64,000 nt of DNA, taken from assembly GCF_014836945.1 (NCBI RefSeq), contig NZ_JACSPX010000001.1, positions 1,387,510 to 1,451,509 on the forward strand, in the 5' to 3' direction. This document shows positions 22,824 to 32,227 of the stretch, piece by piece. The notes beneath the pieces are model-generated. The model worked only from the letters and a program-made list of their open reading frames with translations. It searched no databases and was not told the DNA's origin. This stretch comes from Microbacterium commune (GTDB taxonomy: Bacteria; Actinomycetota; Actinomycetes; Actinomycetales; Microbacteriaceae). Each line of letters starts with the position of its first letter. The first letter of the stretch is position 1. Made by a program: the position numbers and the translations under genes.

Positions 22824-24286
22824 CGAAACAGAAGACGCAGAGCACTGCCCGCCCCGAAGACGAACGCCTGTCCATCGGCGCGACCTTCGGGTACGGACTC
22901 CAGCACGTGCTGACGATGTACGGCGGCATCATCGCCCCGCCGCTGATCGTCGGTCAGCTCGCCGGCCTGAGCCCCGCGGAGATCGGCGTGCTCATCGCGT
23001 CGTGCCTCTTCATGGGCGGCCTCGCGACCATCCTGCAGACCGTGGGTGTGCCGTTCTTCGGCTCGCAGCTGCCGCTCGTGCAGGGCGTGTCGTTCGCCGG
23101 CGTCGCCACCATGGGAGCGATCGTGACGAACGGCGGGGGACTGCCGGCCGTGTTCGGATCGGTGATAGCGGCATCCGTCATCGGTCTGCTGATCGCACCG
23201 ATCTTCGCCATGGTGATCCGGTTCTTCCCGCCCGTCGTCACCGGTGTCGTCATCACGACGATCGGTCTGACCCTGCTGCCCGTCGCGGCACGTTGGGCGA
23301 TGGGCGGCAACGCCGCCGCAGACGACTTCGGCTCTCCGCAGAATCTGCTGCTCGCCTTCGTCACCCTGCTGTTCGTGCTGATCCTCAGCAAGGTGCCGAT
23401 CGGAGCGGTCTCGCGCCTGTCGATCCTGCTCGCCATCGTCGCGGGCACGATCTTCGCCGCGTTCCTCGGCCGCGTCGACTTCTCGCAGGTCGGCGAGGGC
23501 GCCATCTTCGCCTTCCCGACGCCGTTCGCGTTCGGCTGGCCGACGTTCGAGATCGCCGCGATCATCTCGATGTTCATCGTGATCCTGGTGACGCTCACCG
23601 AGACCACCGCCGACATCCTCGCCGTCGGTGAGATCGTGGGCACCAAGGTCGACAAGAAGCGCATCGCCGACGGCCTGCGCGCCGACATGCTCTCCAGCGC
23701 CGTCTCGCCCGTGTTCGGCACCTTCACCCAGTCGGCGTTCGCGCAGAACGTGGGTCTTGTCGCCATCACGGGTGTGAAGAGCCGCTTCGTGGTCACCGCC
23801 GGTGGTGTGGTGCTCGTCATCCTGGGCCTGCTGCCCGTGCTCGGCCGCGTCGTCGGCGAGATCCCCTCGCCGGTCCTGGGCGGTGCGGGCATCGTGCTGT
23901 TCGGCTCGGTCGCGGCATCCGGCGTCCGCACCCTGGCCAAGGTCGACTACCGCGGCAACATGAACCTCATCATCGTGGCGGCGTCGATCGGCATCGGCAT
24001 GCTCCCGATCGCAGCTCCCACGATCTACGACCAGATGCCCGACTGGTTCAACACGATCTTCCACTCCGGCATCAGCTCGGCCGCCGTCGCGGCCATCTTC
24101 CTCAACCTGCTGTTCAACCACGTCGGCGCCCGCCGCTCGAAGAACGCGAACAGCTTCGTCGCGGCGCCCACGCGCAGCATCCCGGTGCAGTTCCTCGACG
24201 CACTCGAGGACGGCGACTCGGTCGTCGACGGCAAGATCGTCGACCGTGAGGGTCAGGAAGTGCCGGTGCGCGTCAGCGAGCACTGA
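22820..24286 (+). CDS. NAT/NCS2-family xanthine or urate permease
   Basis: A 488-residue permease with about 12-14 helices. The GLQHVLTMYGG motif in the first helix holds the conserved Gln-His. The NAT signature QNVGLVAITGVKSR lies near 312. A conserved acidic segment TLTETTADILAVGE lies near 258. Its closeness to XdhABC and the upstream IclR-type motif favour xanthine or urate (PbuX, PucJ/K type) over uracil as substrate. The ATG follows AAGAGG. A strong hairpin terminator lies at 24299. Confidence 0.9.
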   Translation: MTKQKTQSTARPEDERLSIGATFGYGLQHVLTMYGGIIAPPLIVGQLAGLSPAEIGVLIASCLFMGGLATILQTVGVPFFGSQLPLVQGVSFAGVATMGAIVTNGGGLPAVFGSVIAASVIGLLIAPIFAMVIRFFPPVVTGVVITTIGLTLLPVAARWAMGGNAAADDFGSPQNLLLAFVTLLFVLILSKVPIGAVSRLSILLAIVAGTIFAAFLGRVDFSQVGEGAIFAFPTPFAFGWPTFEIAAIISMFIVILVTLTETTADILAVGEIVGTKVDKKRIADGLRADMLSSAVSPVFGTFTQSAFAQNVGLVAITGVKSRFVVTAGGVVLVILGLLPVLGRVVGEIPSPVLGGAGIVLFGSVAASGVRTLAKVDYRGNMNLIIVAASIGIGMLPIAAPTIYDQMPDWFNTIFHSGISSAAVAAIFLNLLFNHVGARRSKNANSFVAAPTRSIPVQFLDALEDGDSVVDGKIVDREGQEVPVRVSEH

Positions 24287-24298
24287 CCTCACACCGCT

Positions 24299-24332
24299 CT
24301 GACCCCCGCTGCAGTCGTGTGGCGGGGGTCAG
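24299..24332. terminator. Bidirectional terminator between permease and zwf
   Basis: CTGACCCCCGC/GCGGGGGTCAG, an 11-bp perfect stem with a 12-base loop. It overlaps the stop codon of the convergent zwf gene. Confidence 0.75.
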
Positions 24333-25714
24333 TCGCTGTGCGAGGTCTGCCACGATGCCGGGCCGGTGGAACCGGCGGGGTACTCGTCGAGCGGCGTCTC
24401 GCCGCGAGCCCAGGCATCCCGAACCGGCTGGATGATCCGCCAGCACTGCTCGGCCTCATCCGCGCGCACCGACAGCGCGACATCGCCGTCGAGCAGCTCG
24501 TCGAGCACCTCCTCGTACGACCGCTGCTGCCCGACGCCGAGCTGCGCGACGAGCTCCTCGTCGCGCAGCGCGAACGGGTCATCGCCTCCCGTCACGTGCA
24601 GCCGCAGGTGCATCTCGTCGGGGCCGAGCGAGAAGGTGAGGCGGCCGCCGTCGGCGGGGGTGCCGTTCAGCCCCGGCGGCACGTGCCGCACGGGCTTGAA
24701 GGTCACCACGATCTCGGAGCGCTTGCGATCGAGCCCCTTGCCGGAGCGCAGGGTGAACGGCACGCCGGCCCAGCGGTCGCTGGACACCTCGAAGACGACC
24801 TCGGCGAGCGTCTCGGTCTGCCGTGAGACGTCGACGCCGTCCTCGTCGCGGTACGAGGGAAGCTCACGGGTGCCGCCGTCGGCGAGATGCTGCGTGCCCG
24901 CGGTGTACTGCGCCCGGCGCGAGAAGCGCGCGGGGTCGTCGCCCATCACGTGCGTGGCACGCAGCACCTCCGCTTTCGCGTCGCGCAGATCGCGTTCGCC
25001 CAGCGTCGCCGGGGGATCCATGGCGAGCAGGGCGAGCACCTGCAGCAGGTGGCTCTGGATCATGTCGATCATGGCTCCGGCCCTGTCGTAGTAGCGGGCT
25101 CGACCTTCGAGGGCGACGGACTCGTCGAAGCGGATCAGCACCTCCTGGATGTGCTCAGCCGACCACACCGGCTCCCAGATGCGGTTGGCCAGGCGCACGC
25201 CGAGCAGGTTGAGCAGGGTCGACCGACCGAGGAAGTGGTCGACGCGGAAGATCTGGTTCTCGGGCACCAGCGCCAGCAGCTTGTCGTTGAGCGCGCGGGC
25301 GCTCGCCTCGTCCTGCCCGAACGGCTTCTCCATCGCCAGCACGGTGCCCTCGGGCAGCGTCAGCCCGGTCATCGCATCGATCGCGGCGGCGGTGACTGCC
25401 GGCGGCAGCGCGAAGTAGAGCACGGTGTTCGGGTCGAGCGTGTCGACGAGGGATGCCACGGCCGAGGCATCCGTCACATCGGCCTGCACGTAGTCGGCGA
25501 CGCCGACCCGGTCCAGCGCCCCCGGGGAGTCGGAGAACGCCTTCTCGACCGTGGCGTGCCACGTCTCGGCATCCCAGTCCTCGGTCCCCGACCCCCGCAG
25601 GGCGACGCGGTGCTTGCGCTCCTTGCCGAGCAGCGTCGCGAGCGAGGGCAGCAGTAGGCGAGAGGTGAGATCGCCGGTCGCACCGAGGATGAAAAGCGTT
25701 GTGGTCGTCGACAT
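24329..25714 (-). CDS. zwf: Glucose-6-phosphate dehydrogenase
   Basis: A 461-residue NADP-linked enzyme that starts the oxidative pentose phosphate pathway. The N-terminal dinucleotide motif is LGATGDLTSRLLLP. LAMEKPFGQD is near 125 and FRVDHFLGRS near 157 holds the catalytic His-Asp region of G6PDH (usually RIDHYLGKE). The ATG lies seven bases after TACCCT, so it is probably leaderless. No tal, tkt, opcA or pgl genes are adjacent, so this may be a second, stand-alone copy in the genome. It diverges from a GH15 gene. Confidence 0.9.
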   Translation of the reverse strand: MSTTTTLFILGATGDLTSRLLLPSLATLLGKERKHRVALRGSGTEDWDAETWHATVEKAFSDSPGALDRVGVADYVQADVTDASAVASLVDTLDPNTVLYFALPPAVTAAAIDAMTGLTLPEGTVLAMEKPFGQDEASARALNDKLLALVPENQIFRVDHFLGRSTLLNLLGVRLANRIWEPVWSAEHIQEVLIRFDESVALEGRARYYDRAGAMIDMIQSHLLQVLALLAMDPPATLGERDLRDAKAEVLRATHVMGDDPARFSRRAQYTAGTQHLADGGTRELPSYRDEDGVDVSRQTETLAEVVFEVSSDRWAGVPFTLRSGKGLDRKRSEIVVTFKPVRHVPPGLNGTPADGGRLTFSLGPDEMHLRLHVTGGDDPFALRDEELVAQLGVGQQRSYEEVLDELLDGDVALSVRADEAEQCWRIIQPVRDAWARGETPLDEYPAGSTGPASWQTSHSD

Positions 25715-25790
25715 GGCACCGAGGGTAGTCGCCGCCGGATCGAGCGCAAGGGGGGTGGAGCGGGTTCGACGGCGGTGACAGACTGCGCTC

Positions 25791-27587
25791 GTGGTGACGC
25801 GAATCGAGGACTACGCCCTGCTCAGCAACTGCCGTACGGCGGCGCTCGTGTCGATGGAGGGGAGCATCGACTGGCTGTGTCTGCCGCGACTGGACTCGCC
25901 CAGCACCTTCGCCGCGCTGCTGGGCGACGAATCGCACGGACGGTGGATGGTGCGTCCCGACGATCCGGATGCCGTGGCGACCCGTCACTACGACCGTGAC
26001 ACGTTCGTGCTCATCACCCGATGGCAGAGCGGCGATGCCGTCGCCGAGGTGCACGACTTCATGCCCATCGACCCGGACCCGGGTGTGCAGATCCGGCGGA
26101 CGGATGTCGTGCGCCGCGTCGTCGGGCTGAGCGGCGAGATGACGTTCACGCAGAGCCTGCGCATCCGGTTCGATTACTCCCGAGCGATGCCGTGGGTGCG
26201 GCAGACGGGCACCGACGACGAGCCTCAGCTGGTCGCCATGGCCGGGCCCGATGCGGTGGTCGTGCGCGGGGCACGTCTCACGGCGATCGACCACGAGCAC
26301 CGCGGCGAGGTGCGCGTCGCCGCCGGCGAGGCGCGCGATCTGCAGCTGGCGTGGTTCCCGTCGCACCGCCCCGCACCCGACCCGCTCGATGTCGATGACG
26401 TTCTCGAGGCGACGAAGACGTGGTGGCAGAGCTGGGCCGACAGGATCGAGCACTCCGGACCGCACCACGAGAAGGTCGTGCGGTCGCTGCTCATTCTGCG
26501 TGCTCTGACGAATCACGAGACCGGGGGGATCGCCGCGGCGGCCACCATGGCGCTGCCCGAGGAGATCGGCGGCGAGCGCAACTGGGACTACCGCTACGTA
26601 TGGCTGCGTGACGCCGCGCTCACACTCGAGGCACTGCTCGACCACGGCTTCCTCGGCCTCGCCGACAGCTGGCGCGAGTGGCTGCTGCGCGCAGTGGCGG
26701 GTGATCCAGCCGATCTGCAGATCATGTACGGCCTGGCAGGCGAGCGCGATCTGACCGAGCGCGAGTTGACCGCGCTGCCCGGCTACGCCGGATCGTCGCC
26801 GGTGCGGGTGGGGAACGGGGCGTGGGGGCAGTATCAGGCGGATGTCGTCGGCGAGGTGCTCGTGACCCTCTCGGCCGCCCGCAAGGCCGGTCTTGCCGAG
26901 AGCGCGTTCTCGTGGCCGCTCGAGCGCAGCCTGCTGCGGTTCGCCGCGGATCAGATCGATCAGCCGGATCACGGTCTCTGGGAGATCCGTGGGCCGGCGC
27001 GCATGTTCACCCATTCGCGGGTGATGATGTGGGCGGCGTTCGACCGCGGTGTGCGTGCGGTGGAGGACTACGGTCTGCCCGGCGCGGTCAAGACCTGGCG
27101 CACGCTGCGCGACCGGCTGCGAGAAGAGATCGATTCCCGGGGAGTGCGAAACGGACATTTCACCCAGCATTACGGCACGGACGAGGTGGACGCGTCGCTG
27201 CTGCTGCTTCCGGAGGTCGGCTATTGTCGACCCGATGACGAGCGGATGCTGGCGACGGTCGACCGCATCGAGAAGACGCTCATGCACGACGGCCTGCTGT
27301 ACCGGTACCGCACGTCGAGTGGCGTGGACGGGCTGGCGGGGGAGGAGAGCCCGTTCCTCGCGTGCTCGTTCTGGCTCGTCGAGCAGTACGCGAGCACGGG
27401 ACGACGCGACGAGGCCGCGCAGCTGATGGACCGGCTCTGCTCGCTGACCAACGACGTCGGGATGCTCGCCGAGGAGTACGACCCGATCGCCGGGCGGCAG
27501 CTGGGCAACACGCCGCAGGCGTTCTCGCACCTCGCTCTGGTTCGCGCCGCCGACGCGCTGACCGTCAGCGAGAGCATGCCCCGCTGA
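25791..27587 (+). CDS. Glycoside hydrolase family 15 protein (trehalase or glucoamylase-like)
   Basis: A 598-residue cytoplasmic protein with no signal peptide. It opens DYALLSNCRTAALVSMEGSI, typical of actinobacterial GH15 enzymes. ERNWDYRYVWLRDAALTLEA near 262 is the family's first catalytic region, and EVDASLLLLPEVGY near 465 lies in the later part of the barrel. Mycobacterial relatives hydrolyse trehalose; others act on alpha-1,4-glucans, and sequence alone does not decide. CAGACT ends six bases before the GTG, suggesting a leaderless message. A strong hairpin terminator follows. Confidence 0.88.
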   Translation: MVTRIEDYALLSNCRTAALVSMEGSIDWLCLPRLDSPSTFAALLGDESHGRWMVRPDDPDAVATRHYDRDTFVLITRWQSGDAVAEVHDFMPIDPDPGVQIRRTDVVRRVVGLSGEMTFTQSLRIRFDYSRAMPWVRQTGTDDEPQLVAMAGPDAVVVRGARLTAIDHEHRGEVRVAAGEARDLQLAWFPSHRPAPDPLDVDDVLEATKTWWQSWADRIEHSGPHHEKVVRSLLILRALTNHETGGIAAAATMALPEEIGGERNWDYRYVWLRDAALTLEALLDHGFLGLADSWREWLLRAVAGDPADLQIMYGLAGERDLTERELTALPGYAGSSPVRVGNGAWGQYQADVVGEVLVTLSAARKAGLAESAFSWPLERSLLRFAADQIDQPDHGLWEIRGPARMFTHSRVMMWAAFDRGVRAVEDYGLPGAVKTWRTLRDRLREEIDSRGVRNGHFTQHYGTDEVDASLLLLPEVGYCRPDDERMLATVDRIEKTLMHDGLLYRYRTSSGVDGLAGEESPFLACSFWLVEQYASTGRRDEAAQLMDRLCSLTNDVGMLAEEYDPIAGRQLGNTPQAFSHLALVRAADALTVSESMPR

Positions 27588-27591
27588 CGCG

Positions 27592-27626
27592 GAGAGCGCC
27601 GTCCCCGGATCGGGGACGGCGCTCTC
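27592..27626. terminator. Strong bidirectional terminator
   Basis: GAGAGCGCCGTCCCCG and its complement CGGGGACGGCGCTCTC form a 16-bp stem with a 3-base loop between the convergent GH15 and nitroreductase genes. Confidence 0.85.
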
Positions 27627-27642
27627 GTCGAAAGTGCTCGGG

Positions 27643-28230
27643 TCAGGCGTTGGCGAGCAGCGTCTCGTCGATCGGCCGACGCACGCGCGGCGCCGACTCG
27701 CGCTCCTGCAGTGCCTCGGGCAGCTCCCCGGCATCGCCGAGCTCGCCCAGGGCGATGACGGTGATCGGGGTGAAGCGCTCGCCGAGGTCGGTCAGCTCGC
27801 TGATGGCGGCGGGGTCGAACCCGCTCATCTGGTGCACGACGAGGCCGTCGTGGTGGGCCTGCACCGACAGGTGCGCGACCGACTGACCGAGGTCGTAGAC
27901 GGCGTGCGAGATGGGAGCGCCCTCTTCGTTCGTGGTCTCCGCGACGGCGACGATGAGTGCCGCGGCGTTGCCGGCCCACGCCTGGTTGAAGCCCATCAGC
28001 GCGGAGTGGATGCCCCGGTGCAGCTCGGTGCCGCGGCGGGCGACGATGAAGCGCCACGGCTGCGAGTTGTTGGCGCTCGGGCTCCAGCGGGCGGCCTCGA
28101 GGGCGGAGGAGAGCTTGGCCTCGTCGATCGGCGTCTCGGAGTCGTAGGCGCGCGGGCTCCACCGGTCGGCGAGCACATCGAGGACGGGATGCTCCGTGGG
28201 TGCGGTGCGATCGATCACGGGGGTGCTCAT
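27643..28230 (-). CDS. Nitroreductase-family FMN oxidoreductase
   Basis: A 195-residue protein of the nitroreductase fold. Family features are DRWSPRAYDSETPID at the N-terminus, ARWSPSANNSQPWRFIVA near 52 (FMN phosphate and substrate loop) and DLGQSVAHLSVQAHHDGL near 120. VHQMSGFDP follows. The ATG at 28230 was chosen because homologues begin shortly before this motif set; a longer reading adds 23 unrelated residues. The physiological substrate is unknown. It is monocistronic, facing the GH15 gene across a terminator. Confidence 0.88.
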   Translation of the reverse strand: MSTPVIDRTAPTEHPVLDVLADRWSPRAYDSETPIDEAKLSSALEAARWSPSANNSQPWRFIVARRGTELHRGIHSALMGFNQAWAGNAAALIVAVAETTNEEGAPISHAVYDLGQSVAHLSVQAHHDGLVVHQMSGFDPAAISELTDLGERFTPITVIALGELGDAGELPEALQERESAPRVRRPIDETLLANA

Positions 28231-28351
28231 CAGATGAGGCCTTTCGTTATGCGGCTGGTTCGGGCGGACCTCATCGTCCATCCGACACAACCCTTTCATG
28301 CACTCGCATATTCCTCGGCATCCGGGGCCGTTTCGCGAGTGGGTCCGCGGG

Positions 28352-29419
28352 TCAGCCGCGCAGGGCCTCGGCGAGCCGCACCCGGGCGCCCATCCGAAGC
28401 AGCGAGTTCTCGTAGATCTTCGCCGCGACGACGATCGCTGCGGCGCACGTCGCGAGCAGGATCACCAGCGACAGAGCGCCCTCCCACCACTGCGCCTCGC
28501 CGACGAACATCCGCACCGGCATCGCCACCGGGGCCGAGAACGGCACGTACGACATGATCGTCAGCACCAGCGGGTTGTCGTTGAAGAAGATCACCAGGAA
28601 GTACGGCGCCATCACCAGCATCATCAGCGGCATGGTCGTCGAGCCGATGTCCTCCTGCCGTGACACCATCGCCGCCGCGGCCGCGTACAGCGACGCGAGC
28701 AGCACGAACCCGAACAGGAAGAACACCGCGAACCACAGGATCGGGGCGCCGACGCCGCTGAGCACGTCCTCCTGGCCGGTCACGATCAGCCCGACGATCG
28801 CGATCACGGCCAGCGCGATGATCTGGCCCATCGCGAGCACGGTGTTGCCGAGCACCTTGCCGGCGAGCAGCGTGCGCGTCGGGATCGCCGAGATCAGCAG
28901 CTCGACCACCCGGGTCTGCTTCTCCTCGACCACGCTCTGCGCGATCGTGCCGCCGAAGGTCGACGCGGCGATCAGGAACACGAGGCCGAACCCGAGCGCC
29001 ACCAGGTAGCGCAGCAGCGGGTCGGTGTCGGCCGGCTGCAGCACCTCGACGGTGGGCGACTGCGACAGCATCATCATGAGCCCGGTCGGCGCGCCCTCCT
29101 TCGTGAGCACCACGTACCCGAAGCCGGTCGGATCGCCCGGTACGAGGGCGGCCTCCACCTCGCCGCTCGTGACGAGGTCTTCGGCGGCCGCACGATCGGC
29201 CACCTCGCGCGGCTCCAGCCCGGGCATCCCGTCGAGCACCGGCGCGGTCTCGGACGTGACGGCGACGGCATCCGCGGTCGGGCTCTTGCTCATGAACCCG
29301 CCGAGGAGCACCCCGGCGAGGGCGATCAGCAGCAGGATGCCCGTGGCGATGACGAACGCGCGACTGCGCAGCTTCGCGGTGATCTCGCGCTCGGCGACGA
29401 GCCAGACAGCACTGTTCAT
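28352..29419 (-). CDS. ABC-2 type exporter permease (NatB-like)
   Basis: A 355-residue permease. One N-terminal helix (about 22-43) is followed by a large extracytoplasmic domain (about 44-150). Five or six helices then follow, with the EEKQTRVVELLISAIPT region near 190, a hallmark of NatB/YhaP permeases. The start overlaps the stop of the ATPase gene by four bases, so the two are coupled. Substrate is unknown; Na+ or antimicrobial export is typical for relatives. Confidence 0.9.
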   Translation of the reverse strand: MNSAVWLVAEREITAKLRSRAFVIATGILLLIALAGVLLGGFMSKSPTADAVAVTSETAPVLDGMPGLEPREVADRAAAEDLVTSGEVEAALVPGDPTGFGYVVLTKEGAPTGLMMMLSQSPTVEVLQPADTDPLLRYLVALGFGLVFLIAASTFGGTIAQSVVEEKQTRVVELLISAIPTRTLLAGKVLGNTVLAMGQIIALAVIAIVGLIVTGQEDVLSGVGAPILWFAVFFLFGFVLLASLYAAAAAMVSRQEDIGSTTMPLMMLVMAPYFLVIFFNDNPLVLTIMSYVPFSAPVAMPVRMFVGEAQWWEGALSLVILLATCAAAIVVAAKIYENSLLRMGARVRLAEALRG

Positions 29420-30306
29420 GCGATGACCTCCTTGAAGATCTGGGCGAGGGAGGGATGCTGCGGGGCGAAGCTCGACACGGCCGCGCGGTCCATGGCCTCG
29501 CGCAGCACGCGCTGTGCGGTGTCGGGGGTGTCGACGTCGAACAGCGCGGATCCGCCCTCGAAGTCGATCACGGAGACGCCCGGCTCGCCGCGCAGCCAGC
29601 CGGCATCTCCGCCGGAGTGCAGCTGGTAGCGCAGCGTCGAGTGGGCCGAGCGCAGCTCGTCTCGCGAGCCGGCGGCGCGGATCGTGCCTCCGGCGATGAT
29701 GATGAGGTCGTCGCACAGCCGCTCGACGACATCGAGCTGGTGCGACGAGAACAGGATGGCGGCTCCCGCCGCGGCGCGGCGCTGCAGCACCTCGGCGACC
29801 ACGTCGACCGCGAGCGGGTCGAGGCCCGAGAACGGCTCGTCGAGGATGAGCACCTGCGGATCGTGCACGAGAGCCGCAGCGATCTGTGCTCGCTGCTGGT
29901 TGCCCAGGGAGAGGGCCTCGATCTTCTCGTCGAGGCGTTCGCCGAGCCCGAGCTCCTCGAGCAGCGCGGTGCCGCGCGCGGTGGCGTCGGCCTTGCTGAA
30001 GCCGTGCAGGCGAGCGAGGTAGACGACCTGCTCGAGCACCTTCATCTTCGGGTACAGGCCGCGCTCCTCCGGCATGTACCCGAAGCTCTGCCGGTCGTCG
30101 GCCGTCGCCGGGTGCCCGTCCAGCGTCACGGTGCCGCCGTCGGCGGCGAGCACGCCGAGGATGATCCGCATGGTGGTCGTCTTGCCCGCGCCGTTGCCGC
30201 CGACGAATCCGGTCAGTCGCCCGGGGGCGACGTCGAACCGGATGCCGTCGAGCACCCTGCGCGAGCCGTAGCTCTTGGTGATGCCGTCGAGTCTGAGGAA
30301 GCTCAT
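29416..30306 (-). CDS. ABC transporter ATP-binding protein (NatA-like)
   Basis: A 296-residue ATPase. Walker A is GGNGAGKTTT near 36. The signature reads LSLGNQQRAQIA near 133, with Asn-Gln-Gln in place of the usual Gly-Gln. Walker B is VLILDEPFSGLDP near 152, and the switch His is in SSHQLD near 190. The C-terminal 80 residues form a regulatory extension. TAGCGT ends six bases before the ATG, indicating a leaderless message. It partners the overlapping permease gene. Confidence 0.93.
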   Translation of the reverse strand: MSFLRLDGITKSYGSRRVLDGIRFDVAPGRLTGFVGGNGAGKTTTMRIILGVLAADGGTVTLDGHPATADDRQSFGYMPEERGLYPKMKVLEQVVYLARLHGFSKADATARGTALLEELGLGERLDEKIEALSLGNQQRAQIAAALVHDPQVLILDEPFSGLDPLAVDVVAEVLQRRAAAGAAILFSSHQLDVVERLCDDLIIIAGGTIRAAGSRDELRSAHSTLRYQLHSGGDAGWLRGEPGVSVIDFEGGSALFDVDTPDTAQRVLREAMDRAAVSSFAPQHPSLAQIFKEVIA

Positions 30307-30371
30307 GACTTCACGCTAGGGAAGGCCGGTGGCGCCCGGCATCCCCCCTGCGACGGATTCGGGGTATCCGC

Positions 30372-31559
30372 CTACCGGCCGAGGTGCAGGGCGGCACGCA
30401 CGACGAGGCCGGCGACGAGCGCCCAGAACGCGGCGCTGATGCCGAGCAGCGCGACACCCGACGCCGCGACGAGGAAGGTCACGACAGCGGGCATCCGCTC
30501 GCCGGGGTCGTCGATCGCCTGCTGCACCGCCGAGCCGAACGCCCCGAACAGCGCCAGGCCCGCCACGGCGGGGATGACGGCGGCGGGGGCCAGCAGCACG
30601 AGCGCGGCGAAGACGGCCGACAGCCCACCGAGCACGATGTACGACACCCCCGTCGAGACCCCCGCGATCCACCGGCGCGCGGGATCCGGCTCCGCCTCGG
30701 GGGCTGCGGCGAGGGCGGCGCTGATCGCCGCCAGGTTGATCGCGTGACCCCCGGCCGGCGCCCCGAGCGCGGTGCCGATGCCGGTGACGAGCATCGCCGG
30801 TCGCCACGGCACCTCGTACCCGAAGCTGCGCATCACAGCGATGCCCGGTACGTTCTGCGACGCCATCGTCACGATGAACAGCGGCAAGGCGATGCCGACG
30901 ATCGATCCGAGGGTGAAGGTGGGAGCCGTGAAGACGAGGGCGGGCAGCAGCGCCCCCGGGTCGACATCGGTTCCGGATGCCGCGATGCCGGCCACCACGA
31001 CGACCGTCGCGGTCATGAAGGCCGCCGGCACCGCCCAGCGCGGAGCCAGCCGCGTGACGACCAGCCATGTGAGCACGACCGGCACGACGCCCCACGGGTT
31101 CGTGACCATCCCGCTGATCGGGGCGAGACAGAGCGGCAGCAGGACACCGGCGAGCATCGCCTGTGCGATCGACGGCGGGATCGCCGCGACCAGAGCGCCG
31201 AGGCGCGGCACGAGGGCGGTGAGCAGGATGAGCGCGGCGACGACGAGGAACGCCCCCACGGCCGCGGGCCAGCCGCCGTCGACGACGCTGACCGCGGCGA
31301 GCAGAGCAGCGCCGGGAGTCGACCAGGCCGACGTGATCGGCATGCGGCAGCGCCAGGCGAGGATGATGCACGCGGCGCCCATCGTGAGACTGAGCGCCAG
31401 CAGACCGCTGGCGGCTTGAGCAGGGGTCGCGCCGACGGCGTCGAGCCCGGTGAGCACGACGGCGAAGGAGCTGGTGAAGCCGACCAGGGCGGTGACGATC
31501 CCCGCAGTGATCGGACGGATCCGCCAGGGCCTCTCCACGGACGTCGATGCGGTGCTCAT
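30372..31559 (-). CDS. BenE-family membrane transporter
   Basis: A 395-residue protein with about 12 helices and no soluble domain. Features typical of BenE (benzoate:H+ symport) are WSTPGAALLA near 80, TMASQNVPGIAVMRSFGYEVP near 230 (written here as TMASQNVPG and IAVMRSFGYEVP), and GGHAINLAAISAAL near 270. The ATG overlaps the stop of the response-regulator gene by four bases, so it is translated with the two-component system. No benzoate-degradation genes are in the window, so the substrate is open. Confidence 0.85.
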   Translation of the reverse strand: MSTASTSVERPWRIRPITAGIVTALVGFTSSFAVVLTGLDAVGATPAQAASGLLALSLTMGAACIILAWRCRMPITSAWSTPGAALLAAVSVVDGGWPAAVGAFLVVAALILLTALVPRLGALVAAIPPSIAQAMLAGVLLPLCLAPISGMVTNPWGVVPVVLTWLVVTRLAPRWAVPAAFMTATVVVVAGIAASGTDVDPGALLPALVFTAPTFTLGSIVGIALPLFIVTMASQNVPGIAVMRSFGYEVPWRPAMLVTGIGTALGAPAGGHAINLAAISAALAAAPEAEPDPARRWIAGVSTGVSYIVLGGLSAVFAALVLLAPAAVIPAVAGLALFGAFGSAVQQAIDDPGERMPAVVTFLVAASGVALLGISAAFWALVAGLVVRAALHLGR

Positions 31560-32227
31560 CGGGTGAGTCCGTGGCGGTGGGCCAGCACGATCGCCTGCAC
31601 GCGGTCGCGGGCGCCGAGCTTCTGCAGCACGCGGGACACGTGGGTCTTCACGGTCGCCTCGCCGATGAACAGCCCGCGGGCGATCTCCGCGTTGCTGCGG
31701 GCGTCGGCCATCAGCGCGAGCACCTCCGACTCGCGGTCCGTGAGCGGTTCGGCGAGGACATGCGCCCGGGCCGGGGTGGTGCGTTCCTGCGCTTCGGCGA
31801 CGGGCGTCGCGCAGAACCGCGACAGCACGCGGCGGGTCACCTCGGGGGCGAGGATCCCATCGCCCGCAGCGAGCGCTCGGACCGCTGTGATCAGCTCCTC
31901 CGGGCCGGCGTTCTTCAGCAGGAAGCCCCCGGCGCCGGCATCCAGCGCGTGGAAGAGGTACTCGTCGCGATCGAACGTCGTGACGATGGCGACCGCGGCG
32001 GTGACAGCAGGGTCGGCGACGATGCGCCGGGTCGCCTCGATGCCGTCCATGTCGGGCATCTGCACGTCCATCGTGATGACGTCGGGCTGCAGCCGGGCGG
32101 CCAGCTCGACACCCTCGGCCCCGGTCGCGGCCTCGCCGACGACCTCGATATCGGGCTGGGTGCAGAGAATCGCGCGGAACCCGGCGCGCAGCATGGCGTG
32201 GTCGTCGACGAGCAGCACCCGGATCAT
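31556..32227 (-). CDS. NarL/FixJ-type response regulator
   Basis: A 223-residue regulator. The receiver domain has the DD pair at residues 8-9, phospho-acceptor D54 in ITMDVQMPD and a lysine at LLKNAG near 103. The C-terminal LuxR-type helix-turn-helix reads LTDRESEVLALMADARSNAE and GEATVKTHVSRVL. AGAGGGGG lies about seven bases before the ATG. It overlaps the kinase stop upstream and the BenE start downstream (ATGA at both ends). This makes a three-gene coupled unit. Confidence 0.95.
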   Translation of the reverse strand: MIRVLLVDDHAMLRAGFRAILCTQPDIEVVGEAATGAEGVELAARLQPDVITMDVQMPDMDGIEATRRIVADPAVTAAVAIVTTFDRDEYLFHALDAGAGGFLLKNAGPEELITAVRALAAGDGILAPEVTRRVLSRFCATPVAEAQERTTPARAHVLAEPLTDRESEVLALMADARSNAEIARGLFIGEATVKTHVSRVLQKLGARDRVQAIVLAHRHGLTR